Below are positions 1 through 10,400 of a stretch of DNA of 64,000 nucleotides, piece by piece. The stretch's first letter is position 1, and every line of letters begins with the position of its first letter. The stretch lies in contig JAULSU010000004.1 in NCBI GenBank assembly GCA_030512335.1, forward strand, positions 2,790,001 to 2,854,000, written 5' to 3'. This DNA comes from Immersiella caudata (Eukaryota > Ascomycota > Sordariomycetes > Sordariales > Lasiosphaeriaceae). The position numbers were made by a program, and so were the translations under genes. The notes beneath the pieces were generated by a model. That model saw only the letters and a program-made list of their open reading frames with translations, ran no database searches and was not told the origin of the DNA.

Positions 1-27
1 AATGGTGCGGGCTCGGTGGTTAGTTAC

Positions 28-1487
28 CATGAACTGTTCTTCAATCTTGCCGAGGCGTTCCAGGCCGGGTGCGAGCTCGAGGTGGTGGTTGGCAGCAGTC
101 TCGGCGATGGTGGATACAATGGCGATCCAGTAGCCCTTGGGGCAGACATTGTGGGCGGACGAGACGCAGGCAATGTAGATATCTGTGGGCACACCACAAT
201 CAGTCTCTAATCATATACCACCAGGTCGGACTACTCACCGTGCTTGCGCCCGACCTGCGACTGTGGAATGATAAGCTGGCACGAGTCGGCGTCGTTCGTG
301 CCGGCAAGAGGGTGCTTGAGGATGCAGATGGCGCGCAGAACGTGTCCAACAACGCGAACCTTGCCAGGGAAGTAGCTGGGGTCACCCAGAATCATCTTGG
401 CCTTGGTCTCAAACTTCATCTCAGGGTCAACGCCCTTCATGGTCGCCTTGATACCAACAGCCTTGTCTCCATCGTATACGATCTCCTCGACAGTGGTGTT
501 GAGCATGTAGGTGCCGCCGTAGATAGCGCTGAGGCGGGCGAAACCTTGAGGGAGTTCGCCAAGGCCATAAAGAGGGTAGATATAAGGCGATTTGCCATAG
601 CGGGCCACGCTGTTGCCGTAAAGGCGGATGCGCTCGATGGCCTCGGGGGCACCACCCTTCTTGTCCAGGTACGAGTCGTTGGTGTAGAGGGCCATGGCGT
701 GTCCGACGAAGTCCTTAGTTGTGGCCTCCAGCCCAAACTTGTCGTAGACTTCTCTCATCGTGCAGCTGCTAAGGTCGAGGCCTAGGGACACACAGCAGTG
801 TCAGTCAGGGCGTAGCAGGGGTGAGAAGTAGACACACCTTTGTGTGTAGCTGAGTCCTTGGGGTCGAACGTTCCAACCCACTCAATAAAGCTCTTCATGC
901 GACGTTTTTCAAAGATACCCATGAGAGGCGACCGCAAGGCCTCGCCGGCGTCCGACGGGACCTTGGCGACCGTGGCCTTCGGCCCATTCCCTTGCTGCAC
1001 GAAACTGCCAGCAACCTGCTTGAACTCGAGGTAGCGGGTGACGTCGGTGGAAACGAGAATGTTCGTGAGTTCGCCGGACGACATCAAGAATTTGGGGACC
1101 AGGTCGATGTTCCAGTCGTTCAGACGGCCGTACTGCTTCCATGGCTCGGTGTCCTTGGCATAGTTGCCATACTTCTTGAACAGCTGTTTGGGTGAGGCGC
1201 TGTGTTAGCTATCGGCATAGAAATTGGCGTTCGGGCAGGGACGCGAGAGGGTCAGGCACATACCACCTCGAGGTTGACCGATGCGGCATCACTGGGAGAA
1301 GCGGTGTCAGCGATGTCGTCTTGGGTTTGGGGCCGTAAAGGGCAGCGGGTGCTTACGCTCCATAGTGGTCATTGCGGTCAATGTGCAGGACCTTCTTCCC
1401 CTTCACGCTGAGAACGCCAGACAAGATGCACTCGGTCAGGCCGGTGCCCAGCACGATAACATCGTACTCTGGGGCGATCTCGTCCAT
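28..1487 (-). CDS. GDI1: Rab GDP-dissociation inhibitor, 3' end cut by the window
   Basis: Exons read 1487-1357, 1291-1264, 1183-838, 781-239 and 182-28, giving 401 codons in one frame. A donor (GTAACT) starts at position 27, so the last exon or exons lie outside the window. GDI extracts GDP-bound prenylated Rab GTPases from membranes and keeps them soluble for recycling. The N-terminus MDEIAPEYDVIVLGTGLTEC carries the Rossmann-like GxGxxxC motif of the GDI/REP family. Further on are SSGELTNILVSTDVTRYLEF and the conserved MREVYDKFGL segment. Family members are about 450-460 aa, so roughly 50-60 residues are missing. The start is the first ATG, directly before the conserved strand. The intron 2 boundary (LEV then LFKKYG) is the least certain junction. 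Confidence 0.96.
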
Positions 1488-2013
1488 AGCTGCAACTGGA
1501 GCCGGGGATTAAGCTTCTTGGGTGAGGGGCGTTATTGATTTGGGGAGGAGCAACAGAAGCTGGCGCGTAGAGCAACACGCAACTCGAAGAGAAAACTATA
1601 ATAAAGCGGAGAATGGGACCGTACGGTTCGGCAAAGTTCCAATTCCACTTGTCTTTGATCAGGAGGTCGAGAACAAGCGCTGGGTTGTTGGGCGAAGTTG
1701 AGGTGAAGTGGGGGGGCCAGACTGAGGGGTGGATGCCCCGCTCTTTGGAGCTGTCTTCCTGGCTAGCGAACGCCTGTGATTCGATGCTTGGGAGAGGCGG
1801 TCACAGCTGTCTCGGCTCATTTATGCTGCCCATGGTTTCTGGATGCCGAAATGCATGCTAAACATCTATTCACACTATCTGTACAACACATGAATGCCGT
1901 GCTGGCTAAGCTCGAATATCTATGTATGGGTACACCGGACCTCTTGGGTATTTCGCCCTCGCAGTCCGTAAATGCTGTAAACGCCGTGATAATCAGGCTG
2001 GTCGTAATATCGA
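1488..2013. other. intergenic: GDI1 promoter side and MRPL4 3' side
   Basis: This 526-bp gap lies between the GDI1 start and the MRPL4 stop, both read on the minus strand. It should hold the GDI1 promoter and leader and the MRPL4 3' UTR. I see no convincing coding frame, repeat or RNA gene in it. Confidence 0.6.
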
Positions 2014-2904
2014 TTATAGCCTTGGTGCTTCGCTCTGGGGTTTCGGTTCCGGAGGTGGTGGTGTCGCGAGACCAGCAGGTTCCGACGACTTTAACGACTG
2101 TTCCCCATCCATAATGGCCTCCTTCACCGCGCCCTCCTCAGTCTCAGCGGCCACAGGCTCTTCGTACTCCTCCTCCAAGAACTGGCTCGGTGAAAATGCA
2201 GGCCCATTGCCCGAAAGGTCGATCTCCGGATCATTCTCAGCCAGCTTGACAGCATCCTCCCACGCATATTGCCTCTCCGTCAAGACGTGCTTGATACCTC
2301 GCATCGTGACTTTGACCTATATCCCCAAAGCGTTAGCACCGACCCATCAACTCCATCTTCTCACGGTACTCACCTCATCGTCCCGCTTATCTGCCTCAGC
2401 ATCACCGAAGCCCAACTTGCTCTTGTTCCGCTCATACTTCGCCGTCGCAATCCGGTTCCGCTCCTTGACGCAAACCCACCACAGCTTATGCAAGTCCTCC
2501 CACGACTTTCCACGCAGTTCCTCAACCATCCACCCCCTGCCGTGCTTGGCGTCCTCCTCTGGGACGTTCGCAACCGTGTCCCGGTTCGCGAAGAACTCCC
2601 AAAGCCCGTGGTTTGGATCCGTCTCAGGGGGCGCCAAATCCTCTGGCTTGATGGGCTTAGGGAGCGGCTCGTCCGACACTGACAGCCTCCAACGCGTGCC
2701 AGTCCGTCGGATCGTAGATTCGCCACGGTGCTTACTGTGGTCCTTGTTGTCGCGCGCGCCGGGGTATTTGTGCCGCTTCAAAAGGGAAGCAGTCGTGGAA
2801 ATTCCCGCCCTTGACGAGGGCAGAAGGCCATGTGTAATGCTGGCGGTCCTGCACGAGTGCAACGCGGCGCCCAGCGAGGGACGGATCGCGGCCGGGCTGG
2901 CCAT
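2014..2904 (-). CDS. MRPL4: mitochondrial large-subunit ribosomal protein L4 (uL29m, MRP-L47 family)
   Basis: Exons 2904-2374 and 2316-2014 join as ...KRDDE|VKVTMRG... and encode 277 aa. The intron carries the branch sequence GCTAAC before TATAG. The N-terminus is rich in Arg, Ser and Ala with few acids, as expected for a mitochondrial targeting peptide. The core contains the MRP-L47/uL29 signature: HGLWEFFANRD, then RGRGWMVEELRGKSWEDLHK and LWWVCVKERNRIATAKYER. The C-terminus is a Glu/Pro-rich tail typical of filamentous-fungal versions. The protein would sit near the exit tunnel of the mitoribosome. The gene is divergent from the microprotein gene at 3381. A long opposite-strand ORF over this locus is treated as a shadow. 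Confidence 0.93.
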
Positions 2905-3380
2905 GGGGGCGGGTAATTCGAGGCCCTACGTAGCGCTGGAAGTGATGATGGGGCAATTCAGAGTTAGCGTTCAGACGTGCCCTTCTTCTTTTCGTTGCGG
3001 GCCGCGTAAGGGTTGTCAATCGTGCTGGCGATGGCTGCTCCAGCGACCTGCAATCCGTTCACCTCCCCAGCAATCAAAATTTGGATGGCCCGAGCTCGCC
3101 ATGTCAGTCTGCCGGATCAATTCGCTCGCCGCTCAAGCCAGGGTTGACGTGGTCACTCACTCACAATCCCGCTGTAACCTAAAGGGGCTAACGTCGACGC
3201 ACACCCCAACTGTCTGTGTTGCCCCATTTTCAATTTGAAGCAGTCGGCCCAAAAAGAGACAAGACCAATTCCCGTCCCAAGAAGAAGTCTTCACGCCCGC
3301 GACTGGCCAAGCGCCGCCCAGTGCTTCAATATAAAAGTGTCTCGAGAACAAGGTGTCACCTTGTTTTGAAACCCGTCCAA
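2905..3380. promoter_or_regulatory. divergent promoter region, MRPL4 / 69-aa microprotein
   Basis: This 476-bp gap separates two divergently transcribed start codons, and both products look mitochondrial or membrane-bound. It should contain both core promoters. I did not find a factor site that I would name with confidence. Confidence 0.5.
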
Positions 3381-3679
3381 ATGTCAATCTGGCGGTACGT
3401 CTCGCTGAGCTACTCCCGCATCAATCTCCACCTCCGCGCTTTCTTATGCAGGTGTGATAGTGAACTAACGTTCAAACATAAAGGTTATATCAAAACCTTC
3501 CACCAAAGACAAGAATAGGCCTTGGAGTTGGTTTTGTCTTGTGGGGCCTCGCGGGGCCCTACTTGAGCGACATGCTTGGGGACAGGATGGGCCTCAAGCC
3601 AACAGAACGTGACCGAGAGGTTTTGGAGAAGCTAAAACCAAAACTTCAAGTTATGGATAGGGACGATTCAAGGAGGTGA
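3381..3679 (+). CDS. 69-aa single-pass membrane microprotein, uncharacterised
   Basis: Exon 1 is only 14 nt (3381-3394, MSIW plus two bases). The intron spans 3395-3483, with donor GTACGT, branch CTAAC at 3465-3469 and acceptor AAG. Exon 2 is 3484-3679. The 210-nt CDS encodes MSIWRLYQNLPPKTRIGLGV followed by one hydrophobic span (about residues 17-33, GLGVGFVLWGLAGPYLS). A charged tail then contains LKPTERDREVLEKLKPKLQV and ends DRDDSRR. The layout (short basic N-terminus, one Gly-rich membrane helix, charged coiled-coil-like tail) resembles small mitochondrial inner-membrane assembly proteins. That role is inference; I cannot name the family. The intron makes it invisible to simple ORF calling. 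Confidence 0.8.
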
Positions 3680-4341
3680 CAGGCCGCGTTCTATCTGGAG
3701 AATGGTCATAAAGTCAAGATTACAGGGGCTCAGTGAGAACCCCTCATATCTTCAACCCACTGGCAGGGAGGTCTAACATATTGTAATGTAATGTCTGAGA
3801 TTCCATGTGTACATTCCTTGAGCATGTGGCCGTTCGTTGCTGCTCTCTACCAATATCCTCCCTACTTCCTGCATTCCTCAGCCAGCTTTGTGAAATATGA
3901 TGATCAGAGACGAGAGCCCCAGAACAGGTGTACGCCAGCATTGTGATGGACCACAAGGTAGTAAAAAAGTCATTAATCTGCGGCGGCGAGCCATCCATAC
4001 CATAACCCGTCATCCTTGGCAAGAGAAGGGACATGAACCGCTTCTCGCCTCCTTCCCCCGGTCTATGTGCCATTGATATATGGGAAGGTCTCTAATGCAA
4101 AGCCGTAGCGAGTCTATCGTCGCAACCCATCCTCATGATGCAAAAGCAAACGTGCCGCCCTTTCTGCCAATCTGATGCAACAAGAGGAGAGTAAAGGGGA
4201 ATCTTCAAAACTTTTTTTTTCAGGGATGAGAGTCAGACCGCAGTAAATAAAGGAAAAGGAAGGAAATAAAACCATTGAAGCCCCCTAAAACGGAAATGCA
4301 ACGCCAACCATGCAGAGAGAGAGTACTAGCAGAATGCTGGA
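3680..4341. other. convergent 3' region
   Basis: This 662-bp gap lies between the stop of the microprotein gene (+) and the stop of the zinc-finger regulator (-). It should hold both 3' UTRs. A run of nine T lies at 4212-4220. No coding signal is seen. Confidence 0.6.
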
Positions 4342-7300
4342 TCACATCATGCCGCCGTTGCCGCTCCTGCCTGCACTGGCCTGACCCGCCGTGATCCCTG
4401 ACGATTTCTCCGTGGAGAGTGGTCTGAACAGCTGAGTGATGTCGAGCGTCATGTCTGAAGCCCCGACGACTCCATAGGCAGCGTCGATATCGCCAATTGA
4501 TCCCAGCTCCTCCCCACGAGAAGCACCATCCGAGAGAACCCAATTCTTGACGGACTTCAGAACATGAATTATGTGGCTGAACCGGTGATCCGCAGGCACC
4601 CTGAGATCGGCCGATCTCGTGTTCTTCAGAATGTAGTTGGCCAACCAGTAGAAATGTATGCCATCTCGAGAGAATCCGTACCGACGGGGATGGACGGGAA
4701 CGGATGGAGGGAATTGCGTGGCCATGTCGTTGTCCCAGTTGGCTTTGAACTTGTCCAGCGCGGTGGCGAAAGCCTTCATTGTCTGTCGATCGAGAAGACT
4801 AGCCTCAGCTTGGACAGGCGTCGCCCGCCCACTCGCATTGGGAGTTGTGCCTCCCGATGCCCCCACAAACCAAGCATTTTGCGGAAGAGGTGTGTTGGAG
4901 CGATTGGCCAGTGCTGTGTTACCCTCCAACTGAACCCGTCTGATCATGGCCAAGATTGCATGAATCAGAATGAACTTTCCGTACAGATTGGTCGCACCAG
5001 GCTGAATCTGGTAGGAGGCGTCGAGGAGAGCTTTCAGAACCAGATGCATCTCCGGTTGGTTACATCTCTGGGTGCCATCAGGATTCCGACGTTTAGACAG
5101 CTCAGGCCCGTGAAGACCGAGAGCCTCAGCACAGTCGTTCGCATTATCAGCTTCCCATGCTGCGTCATCCGCCGGCAGAGGCAGCTGAATTTCAAACGTG
5201 TCATACTGTGGAGGACAGTTGAAATACAGTCCTTGCGCCACATCGCTGAGGAAGATGAAATACATGATCCGAATGAGCTTCTCCTGCTCCAGCCAGGTTT
5301 GCCAGTCAAAGTTCAAGGCGTGAAAAGCCTGGACGGAGAAGTTAGGCTGGTGAATCGGGCAGTAAAGAGTTGCGCTGTTCGAGACACGGAGCAACCCAGC
5401 TCTCCGGGCAAACTGGGCGATATAAGGAAATAGTCCCCTGGCCTTCTCCCGTTGCGCTGGGGTGCCATTCCACGTCAGCAGGACCTGCGTGAGAAGAATG
5501 GCCTGCAGCTCCTCGATGTATTGCTTGTTGCGAGCAAGGGAAGTAATGTCGTACTGTGGGGATCGGATATCTTGTAACAGTGAGGCAAAGACGCGGGACG
5601 TCTTCTCGATGGCTGTGTCCAAGTAATCAACCATATCACGAATATTAGCGGGAGCGATAAGGTTCGTATAGCACGCCCCAACACAACACATGCCCGCGAC
5701 GAGGCCAACATAGGTATCTGTGGCCTGGAACGTGGGAATGTGCAGTATCGAGAAGTGAGTATGGAAATGAGTATAGTTTTCTAGAAACTCGCGGATGTGA
5801 GCAGGCTGAAAGACAGCGGCGATGGCGGGGGCTCGAGAGCCAGAGGACTGCAAAAAATTGATTATCTTTGCGGAAAGTTGGTGGTACGAATTCGGGTAGG
5901 CGGGCGAAACTCCCCACGTGGGGAAGAGAGCCGAGTCGGTGGAAGTGCTGCCAGGGATACCGACCGCTCGGGCGGCGCTGGCAGCACTAGGCTCTTGTTT
6001 GATTGCGGTCTGCGTCTGTCCAACATTAGGTGGGAAGGAAGCGACGTATGTGGGTTGCGCACCAGCTTGGAACATTTGCGACCAATCAGCCGAACTCGAT
6101 CCTCCAAACATCATCCCGTTCTGCGACTGCGGCATGCTGTAGCTGCCCAGCTGGGGGTTGATATTCGAACCCATGTTGTTCGAAACGTCGTTGCCGTTGT
6201 ACGCTTGATCGAAGCTACCGCCGCGTGTCGAGGCACCCATGACCGATCCCGTCATGCTTCTCCTATCGCGGTTCGCGTCATCGAGTCTCTGGATGCTGCT
6301 AGATCTCGAAAGCTGGGCTTCGTTGGCAATGTTGCTCAACCCATCAGAAGCGGGAATAAGACCAAACGGATGAGCCATTCCGTCGGCGGGCATGTTACCC
6401 ATACCGTTTAGATGATTCACATCGCCGTCACCCATCGCTTTCTGCTGACCAGCAGGGTTCTTCTTAACATGCGCCTGAGGGTGCGACAGGTGCGTCGCCC
6501 CCGTAGGGTTCCCGCGACGGACAGAGCACTTGATAAAGTGGCGCTTGAGAATATCAGACCGCGAGAACGTGTCCCGACAGAGTACACACATGTACGGCCG
6601 GTCACCCGTGTCTGTGAAGTGAGGTCAGGTCATAAATTACCACGGCAAAACCAATGCAAAACTTACGTCGCAGGAGATGGCGCTTCAGGTGCTTTGCGTG
6701 CAGATAAGTCTTGGTACAATGAGGGCAGGGGAACTTTCCGTCCGCATCCTTCTGGGGGATGGGCGTCTTGCCAGCGGTACCTGCGGCGGGGGCAGCAGGT
6801 CTTCCGGGAGCACTAGGAAGAATACCACGGCGTCCCTGAGATCCCACTACGTGGGTTGGCTGGTCGCCCTCTGGGAGCATGCTTTGCTGAGCCATCAATG
6901 GACTCTGAGCATAGGGCGAGTTCATGCCAGGCTGAGGAATGACTCCAGATGCCGGCATCGGGCGCAGAACGGGGGGAGCACGACCGACCTGAACGCCAGG
7001 GGATGGCGCAGGGGCAATGGGCTGCGGGTGGGACGCAGCTGTTGTTGCCGCGGTCATCACAGCTGATGTGGTGGGATACTGCGGCTGCTGCTGCTGGTAG
7101 GGATTGTTACTCATGCCAGTGCCGTAAGCGGCACCGCGGCTGCCGTTTTGAGGAGGCGGGGGAGGATAACTCGTCATATTTCCGTTGTTGGAAGAGCCGG
7201 AGGTAGTAGGGGTTCCGGTTGACCTCTGGTTGTGCTGTTGGTAGTTGTTGTAGCCGGGATGAATCTGGTGATTCGGCTGTAGGGGCGGCAGGGTCTGAGA

Positions 7301-7420
7301 AGAAACTGCCGAAGACTGCTGCTGCTGCTGGAGCTGATGCGGAGCTATCGCTGAGGGCGAGGGATACGAGACCGCCGACGTGTTTATGACATTCGTCGAA
7401 TAGTGCGGCTGTCCTTCCAT
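4342..7420 (-). CDS. C2H2 zinc-finger and fungal_trans-domain transcription factor
   Basis: Exons 7420-6667 and 6611-4342 encode 1007 aa. The intron falls inside the DNA-binding domain, and the junction restores HLLRHTGDRPYMCVLC. Residues about 1-220 are low-complexity, rich in Gln, Pro and Ser (a QQQQQ run and PPPPPQ), typical of an activation region. Two tandem C2H2 fingers follow: CPHCTKTYLHAKHLKRHLLRH and CVLCRDTFSRSDILKRHFIKC. Next comes the conserved basic stretch RRGNPTGATHLSHPQAHVKK. The C-terminal two thirds hold the helical fungal-specific transcription factor domain (QEKLIRIMYFIFLSD region). The architecture matches Zas1/Klf1-type fungal regulators; the specific ortholog is not certain. 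I chose MEGQPHYS at 7420 as the start because it is the first ATG; the upstream extension in frame opens with GTG. The very long gap upstream suggests complex regulation. Confidence 0.93.
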
Positions 7421-10400
7421 AATCCGTCGCGAAATATACCCTGAAACCACACACCCCGAAAAACCATCCGAGCCGAGGCAAGAAAAGGTTTTTCTACTGC
7501 TCCTCGCTGTCGAGAAAGGCGGCGAACACGCTCGAGCAGAGTCGAAAACCCGTGGCTAAATTGGGTACCAAGGCCAACCGAGCGGGTGGTGTTGGCGTGC
7601 GTGACAACCGTTTGCCCGACGCTGCACTTGAACCGTGATGATCACGACGTTCCGAATACCGTCGACGCCTCGTCCTCGAGGGATGTCTTGTCGCGCGGGC
7701 AGGAGCTCTCGAGGCCTGCGCTGGTAGTATGGGCGACGCGTCGTCAATGTCGATGTCGTCGAAGCTGGTGACAATAAAGACACGACGAAAAAGGTGTTAT
7801 GGCAGGTGGAGAATCCCTAAGCGGAAAGATGAGGCTCAAGGGAAAAGGTGGTAAGTGGAGAGAAATGGAGAGGTTTGAGTGGAAAGTCGAGAGTGGAGAC
7901 CGCCTTTTTCTGTGCTGCCGCGTCCTTTTATTTTTTTCCTGGGGGGCTGCCAGGTACTTGGCTGATGGTGGGTGGCAGGCCAAATGGGTGGGTTACGTGC
8001 GCGGACAGTCAACCGTTGGGTAGGTACCTTGGCGGGGACAAACTCGACCGGAACGTGGAGTGGAAAATTTCGAGGGACCTGCGGGACGCTGCCGACCGTG
8101 ACTCTTGCGAGATGGACCCTGAAGCTTCAGTTCCACGCTTGGGGCCACATGCGAATGCGATTCCCGCAAAACAGAGAAATAAACGCAAAGAAGACCGCTT
8201 GTGAGGTTGAGAAATGCTGCCTGGGCGCGTGGTTACAAGTGAGCAGGTAGAGGAGAAAAGGTGGAAAAGCGGATAGAACAAGTGGAGGGAAAGAACGGAA
8301 GGGGGCCGAGGACAAATGGTGGCAGGTGCCGGGGTGTGCTGCTGGTTAGGGCAAAAATCAGAACCAGCAGAAACGGACGCGAAAAAATACGCTGCCGGCG
8401 CTTGCCGCATTGGGGCAATTCCATGTCAGCCAGAACGCCCATCGCCGCGTCTGAACTTCAGCGCTGTCTGCCTTTTCAAGCTCGTTGCCCTTTCGTTGCT
8501 CCCGACTGCACGCCTCTCAAGGGCCGCAGACGCGCTGCATCTATCCGACACTGCTCTCACAGCAGCCACTGCACTGCCAGAGGAACATACAGCACATCAC
8601 GCTTTGTTCCGCCAGAAGTTCAGCACAATGTCTGGCGATGCAGGCGGAGCTCATCGGAGGGCAGCGAACAGCGAACGCCAGGCGATGAGTGACCTCATCA
8701 GGCACAGTGCCAGTTGTTTCGGCAGGACGTGGCGCGTAGCGATGTACCCTTGTACTCTCGGCACCCACTTCTTGCAGCGCCAGAGTCGCAAGGCAAGGAA
8801 ACCACTCTCCGTGCAAGGCAGCGCTCGCTGCTCTGGATGGATGGAACACTGCTGTTGTCGACAAAGAGGATCACTGCCGATTCATGTGATGGGCAAGCCA
8901 AAGGTTCTCTTGCGTCGCAGCTACAGATGCAACGGCAGATTTCACCAAGCTAGGCATCGAGCCACGGTGTCGAAACAATAACCTTCTGAGGTACCCCTTC
9001 GCAACTTCGGGGGCAAATCAAGGGAGCCGTCGTTTAGAAGGAAGCCTGTCCTGGCTCGCCCACCGCGACCGATGACCGGCGTGGTGGTTCTGTTCTCCCT
9101 CTGATAGGCGAAGCCGGAGCTAATAGCGGTCTCGACGTCTTCAATGGTGCTCTGGCATGGGCAGCAGCGCATCGACAATCGCCTAAACCCCGAATAAAAA
9201 ACGAAGCGCAGCAAGCGGACATATTTAGTTTCAGGAGGGGCTCTGGGTGACATCGTCCACCACCCCGTGGCTTTGCGAGATCGACCCTGTCTGCCTCAGC
9301 TCGGGCTCCGCCGGCTCCTGGGCATTTAGAAGCATGGCAGCTCTGCATGCCTCGACTTGCGAATGGCGCCGTTCGAGCGAAGCCACCGCTGTCATGATCG
9401 GAAGGTCTGGCTGGCTTCACGGCTGACCAGACGCGACGCCTCTGAGCAAAAGTTGCCTTCTCAGTACATGCATATCCAACTTGCAAGTAAAAAGGCCGAG
9501 GTCTGGAGTGGCCAGAGACCCAATGTCGTGCTCATGCTGAGCGGTGCTCCCGCCAGGATGCCTCGCCTTGATATCAAACAGCTCGATGACCGCCCGTCTC
9601 GCCACTGCGTTGAGGGCGCTCGAACCATCAAGAAATTACTGAGTACGCCAGCCCGGAGCCATCGCCACAGAATCACAGCATTCCTCCCAGGGCTATGCCA
9701 GGGGCTTTTAATGTGCAATCAATCAACTCTAGTCTCGAATGAGGCGGCATCCCGCGAAACAATACCGCCTGGGCCGGGTGTCAAGACGAGGGCATGAGGG
9801 CGCGTCCCACAACAAACCCAACGGTCCAAGACGATGCTTTCAGTTACCCTGGGGTCAACGTGGATTGGTCACCCTAGATCGCTTTGGGGAGGGGCTTACG
9901 TTGGGTGGAGCTCTGGCTAGGCCCGAAGAAACTCTACCCATCTCTATGACCCCATCACCAGCATCCCAGCATCGCCCTCCCCCCCAGCATGGCTTGCGGT
10001 ACGGAGGCCCAAGTTCGCACCAACTTGCGGTGTGGGGGACTCTTTGCACTCTGAACGGTTGTCGGGTGGCATTCAGCTAGCAAACAACCGCGCGCCGCGC
10101 CGTGGACGGCTGCGGTTTGCAGGTCTGGGCTGCCGTTCCGAGCCTGCCAGCTCGCCATGCATATTACGATACAGATGAGCTGCCTCGCCAGAGACTACGC
10201 TGCCGCCAGAGCAAGAAGAAACCACTCCGCTTTAGCTATCATAGTGGTCAATCCATCGACATTGACGCCCGCACATAACAAGCGCTTGGCTGTTGTTTGC
10301 GGGACGGGATCTCGTTCCAGTCGCATGGCCCGATACGTATGGCTTTGCGGCCACGGATGTTCGAAGATGAAAGTGTGGAAATCGCGAGACTGACTGCCCG

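Noticed and set aside
1922..3238. 438-codon plus-strand ORF
   Set aside because: It lies opposite MRPL4 and runs through its promoter. Its translation has no conserved features, and the minus-strand frame gives a clear ribosomal protein.
8316..8981. 221-codon plus-strand ORF
   Set aside because: It is Arg/Cys/Ala-rich random-looking sequence with no recognisable motif and no leader context.
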